Shown here in pieces: positions 25,615 through 34,060 of a stretch of DNA of 64,000 nt. The DNA comes from Sphingobium fuliginis. Lineage in GTDB: Bacteria > Pseudomonadota > Alphaproteobacteria > Sphingomonadales > Sphingomonadaceae. Position 1 is the stretch's first letter; each line of letters begins with the position of its first letter. The translations under genes and the position numbers were made by a program. The stretch lies in NCBI RefSeq assembly GCF_004152845.1, contig NZ_SEON01000005.1, positions 62,001 through 126,000 on the forward strand, given 5' to 3'. A model generated the notes under the pieces. That model saw nothing but the letters and a program-made list of their open reading frames with translations, was not told where the DNA came from and made no database searches.

Positions 25615-27374
25615 TCATAGGCGTCGCCCTCCGCCATCGGCCGCGCGAAATAATAGCCCTGCCCCTGCCAGCACCCCAGATTCTGCAACGCATGGGCCAG
25701 TTGCTGCGTCTCGATCCCCTCGGCCGTGACATGCAGCCCCAGCGATTCGGCCAGCGACAGAATGGTGCGCACCATGATCTCCTTGTCCCGGTCCTCCAGC
25801 ATGGATGTCACGAAACTGCGGTCGATCTTCAATATGTCGATGGGCAGGCTGTGCAGGCTCGCCAGGTTGGAATAGCCGGTGCCGAAATCGTCCATGGCGA
25901 TCGGCATGTGCAGGTCCTTGAGCGCGAACAGCAGCTTCCGCGCCTTTTCGGGGTCCGCCACGATGGCGCTTTCGGTCAGTTCCGCCGTCAGCCGCTTGCC
26001 CGAAATGCCCGCATAGCGCAGCGCTTCCTCGAACATGGATGCGACATCGTCCCGCGCCATCTGGATCGGGGAAAGGTTCACATTGACGCCCACCGGCAGC
26101 GCCTGCCCGAATTTCGCATCCCACCGGCTGAGCGCCTGCGCCGCCTCATAGGCCGCCCAGCGGCCCAGCGGCGTGATCAGCCCGCTTTCCTCCGCCACGG
26201 CGATGAACTCGGCGGGCGACACATGGCCCAGTTCTTCATCCTCCCACCGCGCCAGCGCCTCGAAGCCGGTGATTTCACCCGTCTGCAGGTGGATCAGCGG
26301 CTGGAAGGCCAGGGTCAGCCCCCCCTGGGCCAGCGCATCGCGCAGCCGGCTCTCGACGGAAAATCGCCGCTGCGCCTCCTTCAGCACGCCGTTGCGGTAG
26401 ATTTCCACCTTGCCGCTGCGCTTGGCGATCTTCACCGCGGCCTGCGCCTTGCGCACCACATCCTCGGGGTCTTCGGTCAAGCTGGTCGACAGGGCGCAGC
26501 CGATCGCGCAATCGACCCGGATTTGCAGATCGCTCAGCCTGATCGGATAGCTGAGCGAGTCCCGGATGCGCTGAACGATATGAAGGGCGTCCGATAAACC
26601 ATTGTTAATCCTGGCGAAAATCGCAAAGTCGTTGCCGCCGATGCGCGCCAGCACATCGCCCTGCCGCAGGCTGGACTTCAACCGCTTGGCAACCGTGATC
26701 AGCAACTCGTCGCCGGCCATCGGGCCCAGGGATTCATTGACCCGGCTGAACCGGCTCAGATCGATGGCGAGGATGCCGAACTGCGCATTGTCCGGCCAGG
26801 GCGTGTTGGTCAGCCGGTCCTCGATCTCCTCGCCAAATCCCGTGCGGTTGGGAAGCGCGGTCAGGCCGTCGGACAATAATTCGCGCCGCAGGTTCTTCTC
26901 GATGGTCCGGTCGCTCGTCCGGTCGAGGGCGGTGAACAGGAACAGATTGGGTTCGCCATCCGGTTCGGGCAGCCGCCCGACGGTGCAGTAGAAATATTCG
27001 GGCCCCAACATGCCGTCGCGGCGCAGTTCGAAACCTTCCGAATCGCGCCCGGACAGGACGCTCTGCACGATCCGCCTGCGCCATTCGGCCGCATGGGGCC
27101 GTTCGGCTTCGCCCGGGTTGCTGCAGGTGAAGCAGTTTCCGAACGGCGCATTGGTCGCCACCATGGACAACCTATTGTCTTCGAAGGAGAATGCAGCCGC
27201 CGGATAAGGCAGCGCAGCCAGCCAGTCCGCTATCGCCACGCGATGGGAAAGATGCGCGTCATCCTGCCCCAGAAGGAGCTGGATGTCCGGCATTTCGGTC
27301 GGCCGATCACGCATCGACATGGCTTCCATAGGCCCGGCGATAGGCCCAAAGGGTAAATTTTCGGGAAACGACAT
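25578..27374 (-). CDS. GGDEF-EAL domain protein, probable c-di-GMP phosphodiesterase
   Basis: A 598-residue cytoplasmic protein with no transmembrane segment. A PAS-like N-terminal part (~45-155) is followed by a GGDEF domain whose motif is GGNDF (residues 246-250), so cyclase activity is doubtful, and an EAL domain with FEALARW (EAL at 372-374), LTAELTESAIV, AMDDFGTGYSNL and VTAEGIET, all the residues of an active phosphodiesterase. It probably lowers c-di-GMP, perhaps affecting the adhesin locus at 51-64 kb, which is inference only. Confidence 0.88.
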   Translation of the reverse strand: MSFPENLPFGPIAGPMEAMSMRDRPTEMPDIQLLLGQDDAHLSHRVAIADWLAALPYPAAAFSFEDNRLSMVATNAPFGNCFTCSNPGEAERPHAAEWRRRIVQSVLSGRDSEGFELRRDGMLGPEYFYCTVGRLPEPDGEPNLFLFTALDRTSDRTIEKNLRRELLSDGLTALPNRTGFGEEIEDRLTNTPWPDNAQFGILAIDLSRFSRVNESLGPMAGDELLITVAKRLKSSLRQGDVLARIGGNDFAIFARINNGLSDALHIVQRIRDSLSYPIRLSDLQIRVDCAIGCALSTSLTEDPEDVVRKAQAAVKIAKRSGKVEIYRNGVLKEAQRRFSVESRLRDALAQGGLTLAFQPLIHLQTGEITGFEALARWEDEELGHVSPAEFIAVAEESGLITPLGRWAAYEAAQALSRWDAKFGQALPVGVNVNLSPIQMARDDVASMFEEALRYAGISGKRLTAELTESAIVADPEKARKLLFALKDLHMPIAMDDFGTGYSNLASLHSLPIDILKIDRSFVTSMLEDRDKEIMVRTILSLAESLGLHVTAEGIETQQLAHALQNLGCWQGQGYYFARPMAEGDAYDYWRARWNFETV

Positions 27375-27413
27375 TCCCGATTCCAGCGCGATAGTAACGA
27401 AAAAATCAGCTTC

Positions 27414-29702
27414 TCAGAACCGGTTATCGCGCGGGAAGCCCGTGGGCGGCATGCGCCCGGCCGCGCCCCTGGCGACGCGCCATGGCGTCATGTCGGCTTC
27501 CGTGCGCACCCGCCCCGTTCCTCCACCCATGGCCCAGCTCAGCCCGTCGGACAGGCGGAAGGCGATGGCATCGGACAGCCCGCCGTCGCGATAGCGCTGC
27601 ATCTGCACGCCCTGACCGCGCGCCATGCGCGGCATTTCAGTGAGCGAGAAGACCAGCAGCTTGCGGTTTTCGCCCATCACGGCGACGCTGTCCGCCTCCG
27701 GCGCGATGGGATGCACGACGCTCAGCTTCGCGCCGGTCCGCACATTGACGACCTGCTTGCCCTTGCGCGTTTCGGCGATCACATCCGCCACCGCCGCCAC
27801 GAAGCCGCGCCCGTCCGAGGATGCAAGCAGCAGTTCGCCACCCGCCCGCGCAGGCAGCAGGGCGACGATATTGCCGGTGCCGTCCATGTCGACCAGCGAC
27901 CGGACCGGATCGCCAAAGCCGCGCCCGCCGGGCAGCTTGTCCGCGCCCAGCGTGAAGACGCGCCCGGTCTCCGTCGCCAGCAGCAGCTTGTCGGTGGTCT
28001 GCGCGTGGAAGGCGATCATCGGACCGTCGCCTTCCTTGAATTTCAGCGTGTCCGCCGAAGCAAGGTCGCGATGCCCGCTCATCGCCCTGATCCAGCCGCG
28101 CTCGGACAGGATCACGGTGATCGGCTCTTTCTCGATCATCGCCTCCAGCGGGATTTCCCGCGCCGGCGCCGCCTCCTCGACCAGCGTGCGCCGCCGGCCG
28201 AAATCGCTCTCGGGCGAATAGCGCTTGCGAAGGTCCGCCAGGTCCTTCTTCAGCCGCGTCCGCTGCCGCGCCGGGCTTTCCACCAGCTTTGTCAGCTCGT
28301 CGCGTTCCTTCAGCAGTTCCGAATGCTCGCGCCGCAGCTCCATCTCCTCCAGCTTGCGCAGGGACCGCAGCCGCATGTTCAGGATCGCCTCGGCCTGCCG
28401 GTCGTTCAGGCCGAACTCGGCCATCATCACCTCTTTCGGCTCATCCTCGGTCCGGATGATCTCGATCACCCGGTCAAGGTTCAGATAGGCGATGATATAG
28501 CCGTCCAGCAGCTCCAGCCGCGCCGCGATCTTGTCCAGCCGGTGCTGGGCGCGCTTCACCAGCACGTCGATCTGGTGCTTCAGCCATTCGACGAGGACCG
28601 TCTTCAGCCCCAGCACCCTTGGCGTGCGCGTCGCGTCCAGCACGTTCAGGTTCAGCGGGAAGCGGTTTTCCAGATCGGTCAGCCGGAACAGGCTGTCCAT
28701 CAGCACGTCCGGGTCGACGGTGCGGGCGCGGGGTTCGATGACGATGCGGATCTCGGTGTCGCTCTCGTCGCGCACATCGGCCAGGATCGGCAGCTTCCTG
28801 TCGTTGATCAGCGCCGCGATCTGCTCGATCAGCTTGGACTTCTGCACCTGGAAGGGGATTTGCGTCACCACCGCGACCCATGTGCCCCGCCCGCCATCCT
28901 CCTTGTGCCAGCGGGCGCGGGTTCGAAACGATCCCCGCCCCGTCGCATAAGCCTCTGAAATGATGGAAGCGCTGTCCACCAGCACGCCGCCGGTCGGAAA
29001 GTCCGGACCGCGCACGATCCGCATCAGCTCGGCATGCTCGGCGTCCGGATTGTCGATCAGCAGGCTGGCCGCATCGATCAGTTCGGCGACATTATGCGGC
29101 GGGATGCTGGTCGCCATGCCGACCGCGATGCCGGTGGCGCCGTTGGCCAGCAGATTGGGGAACAGGCCGGGAAACACCTCCGGCTCCTGATCCTCGCCAT
29201 TGTAGGTCGGGCGGAATTCGACGGTGCCTTCGTCCAGCCCGGCCATCAGGTCGGCGGCGGCCTGCGTCAGCCGCGCCTCGGTATAGCGCATCGCCGCCGC
29301 ATTATCGCCGTCGATATTGCCGAAATTGCCCTGCCCGTCGACCAGCGGCGTGCGCAGCGAGAAATCCTGCGCCAGACGCACCATGGCGTCATAGACCGAC
29401 GCATCGCCATGGGGGTGATATTTGCCGATGACGTCGCCGACGACGCGAGCGCATTTCTTGTACGGCGTGGTGTTGCGCGCCGGATTGGCGACCAGCACGT
29501 CGGGCGAAGCCCCGCCCGGCTCCATCCTCAGCAGCCGCATCGCCCAGAGCAGCCGCCGGTGCACCGGCTTCAGCCCGTCGCGCAAATCCGGCAACGACCG
29601 CGCCGTGATGGTGGAGAGCGCATAGACGAGGTAGCGCTGGGACAGCGCATCGTCGAACGGGTGATCCTTGATAGCGTCGAACGGGTCGCGAAATTCGGTC
29701 AT
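27414..29702 (-). CDS. parC: DNA topoisomerase IV subunit A
   Basis: A 762-residue subunit that decatenates sister chromosomes with ParE (48.8 kb). [39 protein letters not shown] (quinolone-determining region; A101, S102, D105, the usual alphaproteobacterial residues as I recall) and [17 protein letters not shown] with active Tyr140 are present, then the C-terminal beta-pinwheel. The ATG at 29702 gives the normal N-terminus [16 protein letters not shown]. The 3' end lies 39 bp from the GGDEF-EAL gene start. Confidence 0.95.
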   Translation of the reverse strand: MTEFRDPFDAIKDHPFDDALSQRYLVYALSTITARSLPDLRDGLKPVHRRLLWAMRLLRMEPGGASPDVLVANPARNTTPYKKCARVVGDVIGKYHPHGDASVYDAMVRLAQDFSLRTPLVDGQGNFGNIDGDNAAAMRYTEARLTQAAADLMAGLDEGTVEFRPTYNGEDQEPEVFPGLFPNLLANGATGIAVGMATSIPPHNVAELIDAASLLIDNPDAEHAELMRIVRGPDFPTGGVLVDSASIISEAYATGRGSFRTRARWHKEDGGRGTWVAVVTQIPFQVQKSKLIEQIAALINDRKLPILADVRDESDTEIRIVIEPRARTVDPDVLMDSLFRLTDLENRFPLNLNVLDATRTPRVLGLKTVLVEWLKHQIDVLVKRAQHRLDKIAARLELLDGYIIAYLNLDRVIEIIRTEDEPKEVMMAEFGLNDRQAEAILNMRLRSLRKLEEMELRREHSELLKERDELTKLVESPARQRTRLKKDLADLRKRYSPESDFGRRRTLVEEAAPAREIPLEAMIEKEPITVILSERGWIRAMSGHRDLASADTLKFKEGDGPMIAFHAQTTDKLLLATETGRVFTLGADKLPGGRGFGDPVRSLVDMDGTGNIVALLPARAGGELLLASSDGRGFVAAVADVIAETRKGKQVVNVRTGAKLSVVHPIAPEADSVAVMGENRKLLVFSLTEMPRMARGQGVQMQRYRDGGLSDAIAFRLSDGLSWAMGGGTGRVRTEADMTPWRVARGAAGRMPPTGFPRDNRF

Positions 29703-29891
29703 CGCAACGGGGAATAGCAGCGCCGCGACAAAACGGAAACGGGGTTTAATCCCCTCCTGCTCCTGCGAAGGCACTCGAATGAGACAAGTGGCTCATGAGA
29801 ACCCAGTTCAGCTGTCGCCCCTTTCACGCCAGGCAGCATGAACAAATGCAAGACCCCCCGGACTGAGTGATCCGGGTAGAAAGCGGACATT

Positions 29892-30018
29892 CCCCCTCCC
29901 GCAGGCGGGAGGGGGTTAGGGGGTGGGCTGGCGCGGCATCTGCGCTGTTTTGCAACGGCTAAGTCAGAAGCTCGCTACGCTCGGGCCCACCCCTAACCCC
30001 TCCCGTTTACGGGAGGGG
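29892..30018. repeat. REPIN-like inverted pair of palindromic repeats
   Basis: Two related hairpins in inverted orientation. The first has CCCCCTCCCGC and GCGGGAGGGGG arms (29892-29915) followed by TTAGGGGGTGGGC; the second, read on the minus strand, has the same order (29985-30018). The whole pair can fold into one long hairpin over a ~55-bp centre. This is the layout of repetitive extragenic palindromes moved by RAYT transposases. It is the main content of the 418-bp spacer 29703-30120; a further small hairpin (CCCGGA/TCCGGG) is at 29857-29876. Confidence 0.75.
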
Positions 30019-30120
30019 AAGGTCTTGAATCGGCCATTTCCCGACATTCCGAATTCACCCACGCGACCTAGGGCAGAACTGGTTTCCCGCCTCCGCAGGA
30101 ACACGCGACATCAACTCCTA

Positions 30121-31041
30121 TCACCGCGGCAAAAACCGCGCCTCCGGGTCCGCCGCGATCTCCCGCGCGAACTCCGCGCCGATCCAGTCGCGAAAGGCCT
30201 TCACCTTGGCGGTGTTGCGGGCATGGGGCGGATAGACCACCCAATAGCTCGCCCGTTCCCGGACATAGGATGGCAGGGCCTCCACCAGCAACCCGGCCTC
30301 CACCTCGGTCTTCCACAGGAAGGGATTGACGATGGCCACGCCCTGCCCCGCCATGGCGGCGCGCCCCTCCATCACCTGGGAATCGAGCGCGATCGCGGGC
30401 GGCAGCCCCTTGCCGTCCGCTTCCACCCCCATGGCGGCGAACCATTCATGCCACCACATGTCGTCCGGCGACAGGCGCGGCATGGCGTGCAGCGCCCGCG
30501 CATCGGCGATCGGCCCGTTCGCCGCCAGCCATGACGGGCTGCACAGCGGCGCCAGCCGGTTGTGGGTCAGCAGCTTCGCCTCCAGCCCTGGCCAATCGCC
30601 CCGCCCGCCCCGCACCGCCACGTCCACGCCGTCGCGGGCGAAGTCCACCACCCGGTCGGTCGCGTCGATCCGCACGGCCAGCCCCGGCTGGCGCATCTGG
30701 AACGTGCCGATGCGCTGGGCCAGCCACAGATGCGCGAAACTGTTGGTGCAACTGATCGTCAGGATCGTCGAATGGTCCTGCGTCAGCGCGGCGAACCCTT
30801 CCCGCATCTGGTCGAAGGCGCGGGACAGGATCGTGGCGATCTCCCGCCCCTTGTCGGTCAGCGCCACTTTCCGCCCCGCCCTCTGGAACAGGCTGATGCC
30901 CAGCCGCTCCTCCAGCAATTTCACCTGATAACTGACGGCCGCCTGGGTCATCCCCAGCTCCTGCGCCGCAACCGTGAAATTCTCCAGCCGCGCGGCGGCC
31001 TCGAACACGCGGACGGCGGATAGGGGCGGCAGCTGGCTCAT
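30121..31041 (-). CDS. LysR-family transcription regulator (GcvA-like)
   Basis: A 306-residue regulator. N-terminal helix-turn-helix LSAVRVFEAAARLENFTVAAQELGMTQAAVSYQVKLLEERLG and the effector domain with TNSFAHLWLAQRIGTFQMRQPGLAVRID are of the GcvA subgroup. Start ATG 31041; upstream codons would extend past the family start. It is divergent from a 48-residue ORF, and such layouts usually mean it controls that gene and itself. Confidence 0.85.
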   Translation of the reverse strand: MSQLPPLSAVRVFEAAARLENFTVAAQELGMTQAAVSYQVKLLEERLGISLFQRAGRKVALTDKGREIATILSRAFDQMREGFAALTQDHSTILTISCTNSFAHLWLAQRIGTFQMRQPGLAVRIDATDRVVDFARDGVDVAVRGGRGDWPGLEAKLLTHNRLAPLCSPSWLAANGPIADARALHAMPRLSPDDMWWHEWFAAMGVEADGKGLPPAIALDSQVMEGRAAMAGQGVAIVNPFLWKTEVEAGLLVEALPSYVRERASYWVVYPPHARNTAKVKAFRDWIGAEFAREIAADPEARFLPR

Positions 31042-31171
31042 TCGCCATGGATAAGCCAGCCTTATGATTCGCGTCCATCCTTTTGTTGGCCGCCCCACCG
31101 GAAAAGAGCGATAGGAATTCCCACGAAACGAAATCCATTCTCCGGATCATTCATGGAAAAGGAGCCTTGCC

Positions 31172-31318
31172 ATGCACTTGTCCAAGGACGCCCGGCTGTC
31201 CCCCAACGGCCACGAAGCCGCCCGGAATCGCCCCGGCCTGATCGCCGCCATCATGCAGGCCTTCTGCGCGCTCCACCGCATCGCCTGGTCTGCCCCCTGG
31301 ATCGAGGAACGGCGATGA
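31172..31318 (+). CDS. Small ORF (48 aa) divergent from the LysR gene
   Basis: ATG 31172 follows AAAGGAG by eight bases. The 48-residue product has a polar N-terminus, a hydrophobic stretch (PGLIAAIMQAFCALHRIAW) and a charged end (EERR). Codon use is GC-rich as in neighbours. I do not recognise it. The good ribosome site and the divergent LysR gene support a real small gene, likely regulated by it. Confidence 0.5.
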   Translation: MHLSKDARLSPNGHEAARNRPGLIAAIMQAFCALHRIAWSAPWIEERR

Positions 31319-31388
31319 AGCCCCTCGAAAATCGCGAACATGGTGCGACGGGGGTTGCACAATCCGCGCCACACGCCAACTTGCGCGC

Positions 31389-32153
31389 GTGTCCGATTCC
31401 CGCCTTTCCCCTGTTCCCGATCTTCCCCCTCCGCCGCCCCGGCTGCTGACAGGGGCAGCGCTGTTCCTCGACTTCGACGGAACGCTGGCCCCGATAGCCG
31501 ACACGCCCGACGGCGTGGAGGTCGATGACGATCTGCTCGCCCTCCTCGGCCGTCTGCGCGACCGGCTGGATGGGCGGCTTGCCATCGTCAGCGGCCGATC
31601 CGTCGCGACGCTGCGCGATTTCGGCTTCGGGCAGTTCCTGCTCGCCGGCACCCATGGGCTGGAACTGGCGGAACCCGGCCGCCCCGTAGAAGCGCCTGCC
31701 CGCCTCCCCGCGGTCAATGAGGCGGAAGCCGCCTTCCAGACCTTCGCGGCCGGAAAGGCCGGCGTCCTCGTCGAACGCAAGACGATCAGCGTCGGCCTTC
31801 ATTTCCGCGGCGCCCCGCAATGGGGCCGGGAAGCAGGCGATCTGGCCGCCAGCCTGGCGGATCGGCTCGACCTCGCGCTCCAGCCGGGCAAGATGCTCTA
31901 CGAACTGCGTCCCGGCGGCGCCGACAAGGGCAGCGCCGTCCGCACACTGATGCGCCGCGCACCCATGGCCGGCGGCACGCCGCTGTTCATCGGGGACGAC
32001 GTCACCGATGAGGAGGGCTTTGCCGTCGCACGCGATCTGGGCGGCTCCGGCATTCTCGTCGGCGTGCCCAGGGCGACGCTCGCCGCATTCTCTTTGGAAC
32101 AGGTTGCCGCCGTCAGGCATTATCTTGCCCAGGGGGTCGCTGGCACCGACTGA
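31389..32153 (+). CDS. otsB: Trehalose-6-phosphate phosphatase
   Basis: A 254-residue HAD-family phosphatase that makes trehalose from trehalose-6-phosphate. Motifs: FLDFDGTLAPI (DxDGT), IVSGRS and FIGDDVTDEEGF. GTG start at 31389. It is the first gene of the otsB-GH15-otsA operon. Its TGA at 32151-32153 is in the same frame as the next gene. Confidence 0.9.
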   Translation: MSDSRLSPVPDLPPPPPRLLTGAALFLDFDGTLAPIADTPDGVEVDDDLLALLGRLRDRLDGRLAIVSGRSVATLRDFGFGQFLLAGTHGLELAEPGRPVEAPARLPAVNEAEAAFQTFAAGKAGVLVERKTISVGLHFRGAPQWGREAGDLAASLADRLDLALQPGKMLYELRPGGADKGSAVRTLMRRAPMAGGTPLFIGDDVTDEEGFAVARDLGGSGILVGVPRATLAAFSLEQVAAVRHYLAQGVAGTD

Positions 32154-32201
32154 TCCGATGGTCCGGCGCCCCTGTCGTGCACGAACAAGGGGGACGGACC
32201 G

Positions 32202-34031
32202 ATAGAAACGCAGAAAAACGACCTTCCGGGCGGGGATGAGCGCACGCTCGACCTGTGGCCCATCGGCAATTGCCAGGCATCGGCGCTGATCGACCGGGCC
32301 GGGCGGATGATATGGGCCTGCGTCCCCCGCGTCGACGGTGATCCGGTATTCTCGGCACTGCTGGACGATGCCGCCTGGGACCAACCGGATTCGCGGGGCT
32401 TCTGGGCCATAGAGCTGGAGAACTGCGCCCGGATCGAGCAGCATTATATCCGCAACACGCCTGTGCTGGTGACGCGCCAGACCGACGCGCAGGGCAATGC
32501 GATAGAGCTTTACGATTTCTGCCCGCGCCACAAGCATCAGGGGCGGATGTACCGCCCCGTCGCGTTCGCCCGCGTCGTTCGGCCCGTATCGGGCAGCCCG
32601 CGCATCCGCGTCAGGCTGCGCCCCACCACCTCCTGGCATTCGGAAAAGGTGCCGATCAGCTATGGCTCCAACCATATCCGGCTGGTGCTGTCCTACATGG
32701 CGATGCGCATGTCCACCAATGCGCCCATCGGCCTGATTTCCCAGGAAAGCTGGTTCCGGCTGGAACATGACATGCATTTCTTCCTGGGGCCGGATGAGAG
32801 CTTTTCGGACGCCCTCCGCCCCGCGGTGGAACGGATGCTGGACGACACGATCCACGAATGGCAGATCTGGGTGCGAAGCCTGGCCATTCCGGCCGAGTGG
32901 CAGGAGGCGGTGATCCGCTCCGCCATCACGCTCAAGCTCTGCCAGCATGAGGAGACCGGCGCCATCGTCGCCGCGCTGACCACCAGCATCCCCGAACATG
33001 CCGACAGCGGCCGCAACTGGGACTATCGCTACTGCTGGATCAGGGACGCCTATTATACGGTGGAGGCGCTGAACCGGCTGGGCGCGCTGGACGTTCTGGA
33101 AAGCTATCTCGTCTATCTCCGCAACATCGTCGACGGCGCGCGGGGCGGCCATATCCAGCCGCTCTACGACGTGCGCGGCAACGCCACGCTGGAGGAGCGG
33201 GAGGCGCAGAACCTGCCCGGCTATCGCGGCATGGGGCCGGTGCGCGTCGGCAATGCCGCCTATTCCCAGGTACAGCACGACGCCTATGGGCAGATCGTCC
33301 TCTCCTCCGTGCAGGGCTTCATCGACCAGCGCCTGCTGCGCATGGCGGGGCTGTCGGACTTCGAAGCGCTGGAGGCCGTGGGCGAGCGCGCCTGGCAGGT
33401 CTATGACAAGCCCGATGCCGGCCTGTGGGAACTGCGCACCCGCGCCCATGTCCACAGCTACAGCGCGGTGATGTGCTGGGCGGCGTGCGACCGCCTCGCC
33501 CATGCGGCAGCCGCCCTTGGGCTGCCGGACCGCGAAGTCCATTGGCGCGAGCGGGCGGAAATCATGAAGGCCCGCATCCTCCAGTCGGCCTGGCGGACGG
33601 ACAGCAACGCCATCTCCGCCAATTTCGAGGACGATGCGAGGGACGCCTCCCTGCTCCAGCTGATCGACCTGCGCTTCCTGACGGCGGACAATCCCATGTT
33701 CATCGGAACGCTGAAGGCGCTGGAAAAGGACCTGCGCCGGGGCAACGACATGCTGCGCTACAGCGCGCCGGACGATTTCGGGGAGCCCGTCACCGCCTTC
33801 AACGTCTGCACCTTCTGGCTGATAGAGGCCCTGCATCGGACCGGCCGCAGCGAGGAGGCGCGCGCCCTGTTCGAGGAGATGCTGTCCCGCCGCACCGCCG
33901 CCGGCCTGCTTTCCGAAGACATCGATCCCGTCACCGGGGAATTGTGGGGGAACTATCCCCAAACCTACTCATTGGTCGGCATCATCAATTGCGCCGTGCT
34001 CTTGAGCAAACCGTGGAGCGTGATGCGATGA
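32202..34031 (+). CDS. Glycoside hydrolase family 15 (glucoamylase/trehalase-like)
   Basis: About 609 residues from a proposed start at 32202. GH15 marks: WACVPRVDGDP, NWDYRYCWIRDAYYTVEAL (catalytic-region signature), VRVGNAAYSQVQHDAYGQIV, ENFEDDARDAS-like acidic end, and GNYPQTYSLVGIINCAVLL. The first ATG in frame (32307) would remove the conserved LDLWPIGNCQASALIDRAGR block. Upstream there is no ATG, GTG or TTG back to the otsB stop; an ATA at 32202 with AAGGGGG eight bases before it is the best candidate. In this operon it may hydrolyse trehalose or a glucan. Confidence 0.85.
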   Translation: METQKNDLPGGDERTLDLWPIGNCQASALIDRAGRMIWACVPRVDGDPVFSALLDDAAWDQPDSRGFWAIELENCARIEQHYIRNTPVLVTRQTDAQGNAIELYDFCPRHKHQGRMYRPVAFARVVRPVSGSPRIRVRLRPTTSWHSEKVPISYGSNHIRLVLSYMAMRMSTNAPIGLISQESWFRLEHDMHFFLGPDESFSDALRPAVERMLDDTIHEWQIWVRSLAIPAEWQEAVIRSAITLKLCQHEETGAIVAALTTSIPEHADSGRNWDYRYCWIRDAYYTVEALNRLGALDVLESYLVYLRNIVDGARGGHIQPLYDVRGNATLEEREAQNLPGYRGMGPVRVGNAAYSQVQHDAYGQIVLSSVQGFIDQRLLRMAGLSDFEALEAVGERAWQVYDKPDAGLWELRTRAHVHSYSAVMCWAACDRLAHAAAALGLPDREVHWRERAEIMKARILQSAWRTDSNAISANFEDDARDASLLQLIDLRFLTADNPMFIGTLKALEKDLRRGNDMLRYSAPDDFGEPVTAFNVCTFWLIEALHRTGRSEEARALFEEMLSRRTAAGLLSEDIDPVTGELWGNYPQTYSLVGIINCAVLLSKPWSVMR

Positions 34032-34060
34032 AGCGCTTGGCATGGAGGCGCTTGGCATGA
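34028..34060 (+). CDS. Ten-codon mini-cistron linking GH15 and otsA
   Basis: ATG 34028 overlaps the GH15 stop (ATGA) and encodes MKRLAWRRLA; its TGA at 34058-34060 overlaps the otsA ATG at 34057. So ribosomes can pass from GH15 to otsA through it. It is formed from a tandem 15-bp repeat of GCGCTTGGCATG (34033-34044 and 34048-34059). Translation is inferred. Confidence 0.35.
   Translation: MKRLAWRRLA

Noticed and set aside
27414..29702. Quinolone-resistance change in ParC (Ala at the position of E. coli Ser80)
   Set aside because: The GDASVYD form is the usual one in alphaproteobacterial ParC as I recall, so it is not evidence of acquired resistance.
29892..30018. CRISPR array
   Set aside because: Only two units, inverted rather than direct, and palindromic; no cas genes.
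31251..33962. 903-residue minus-strand open frame across otsB and GH15
   Set aside because: Runs antisense through two genes with catalytic motifs; no own features.
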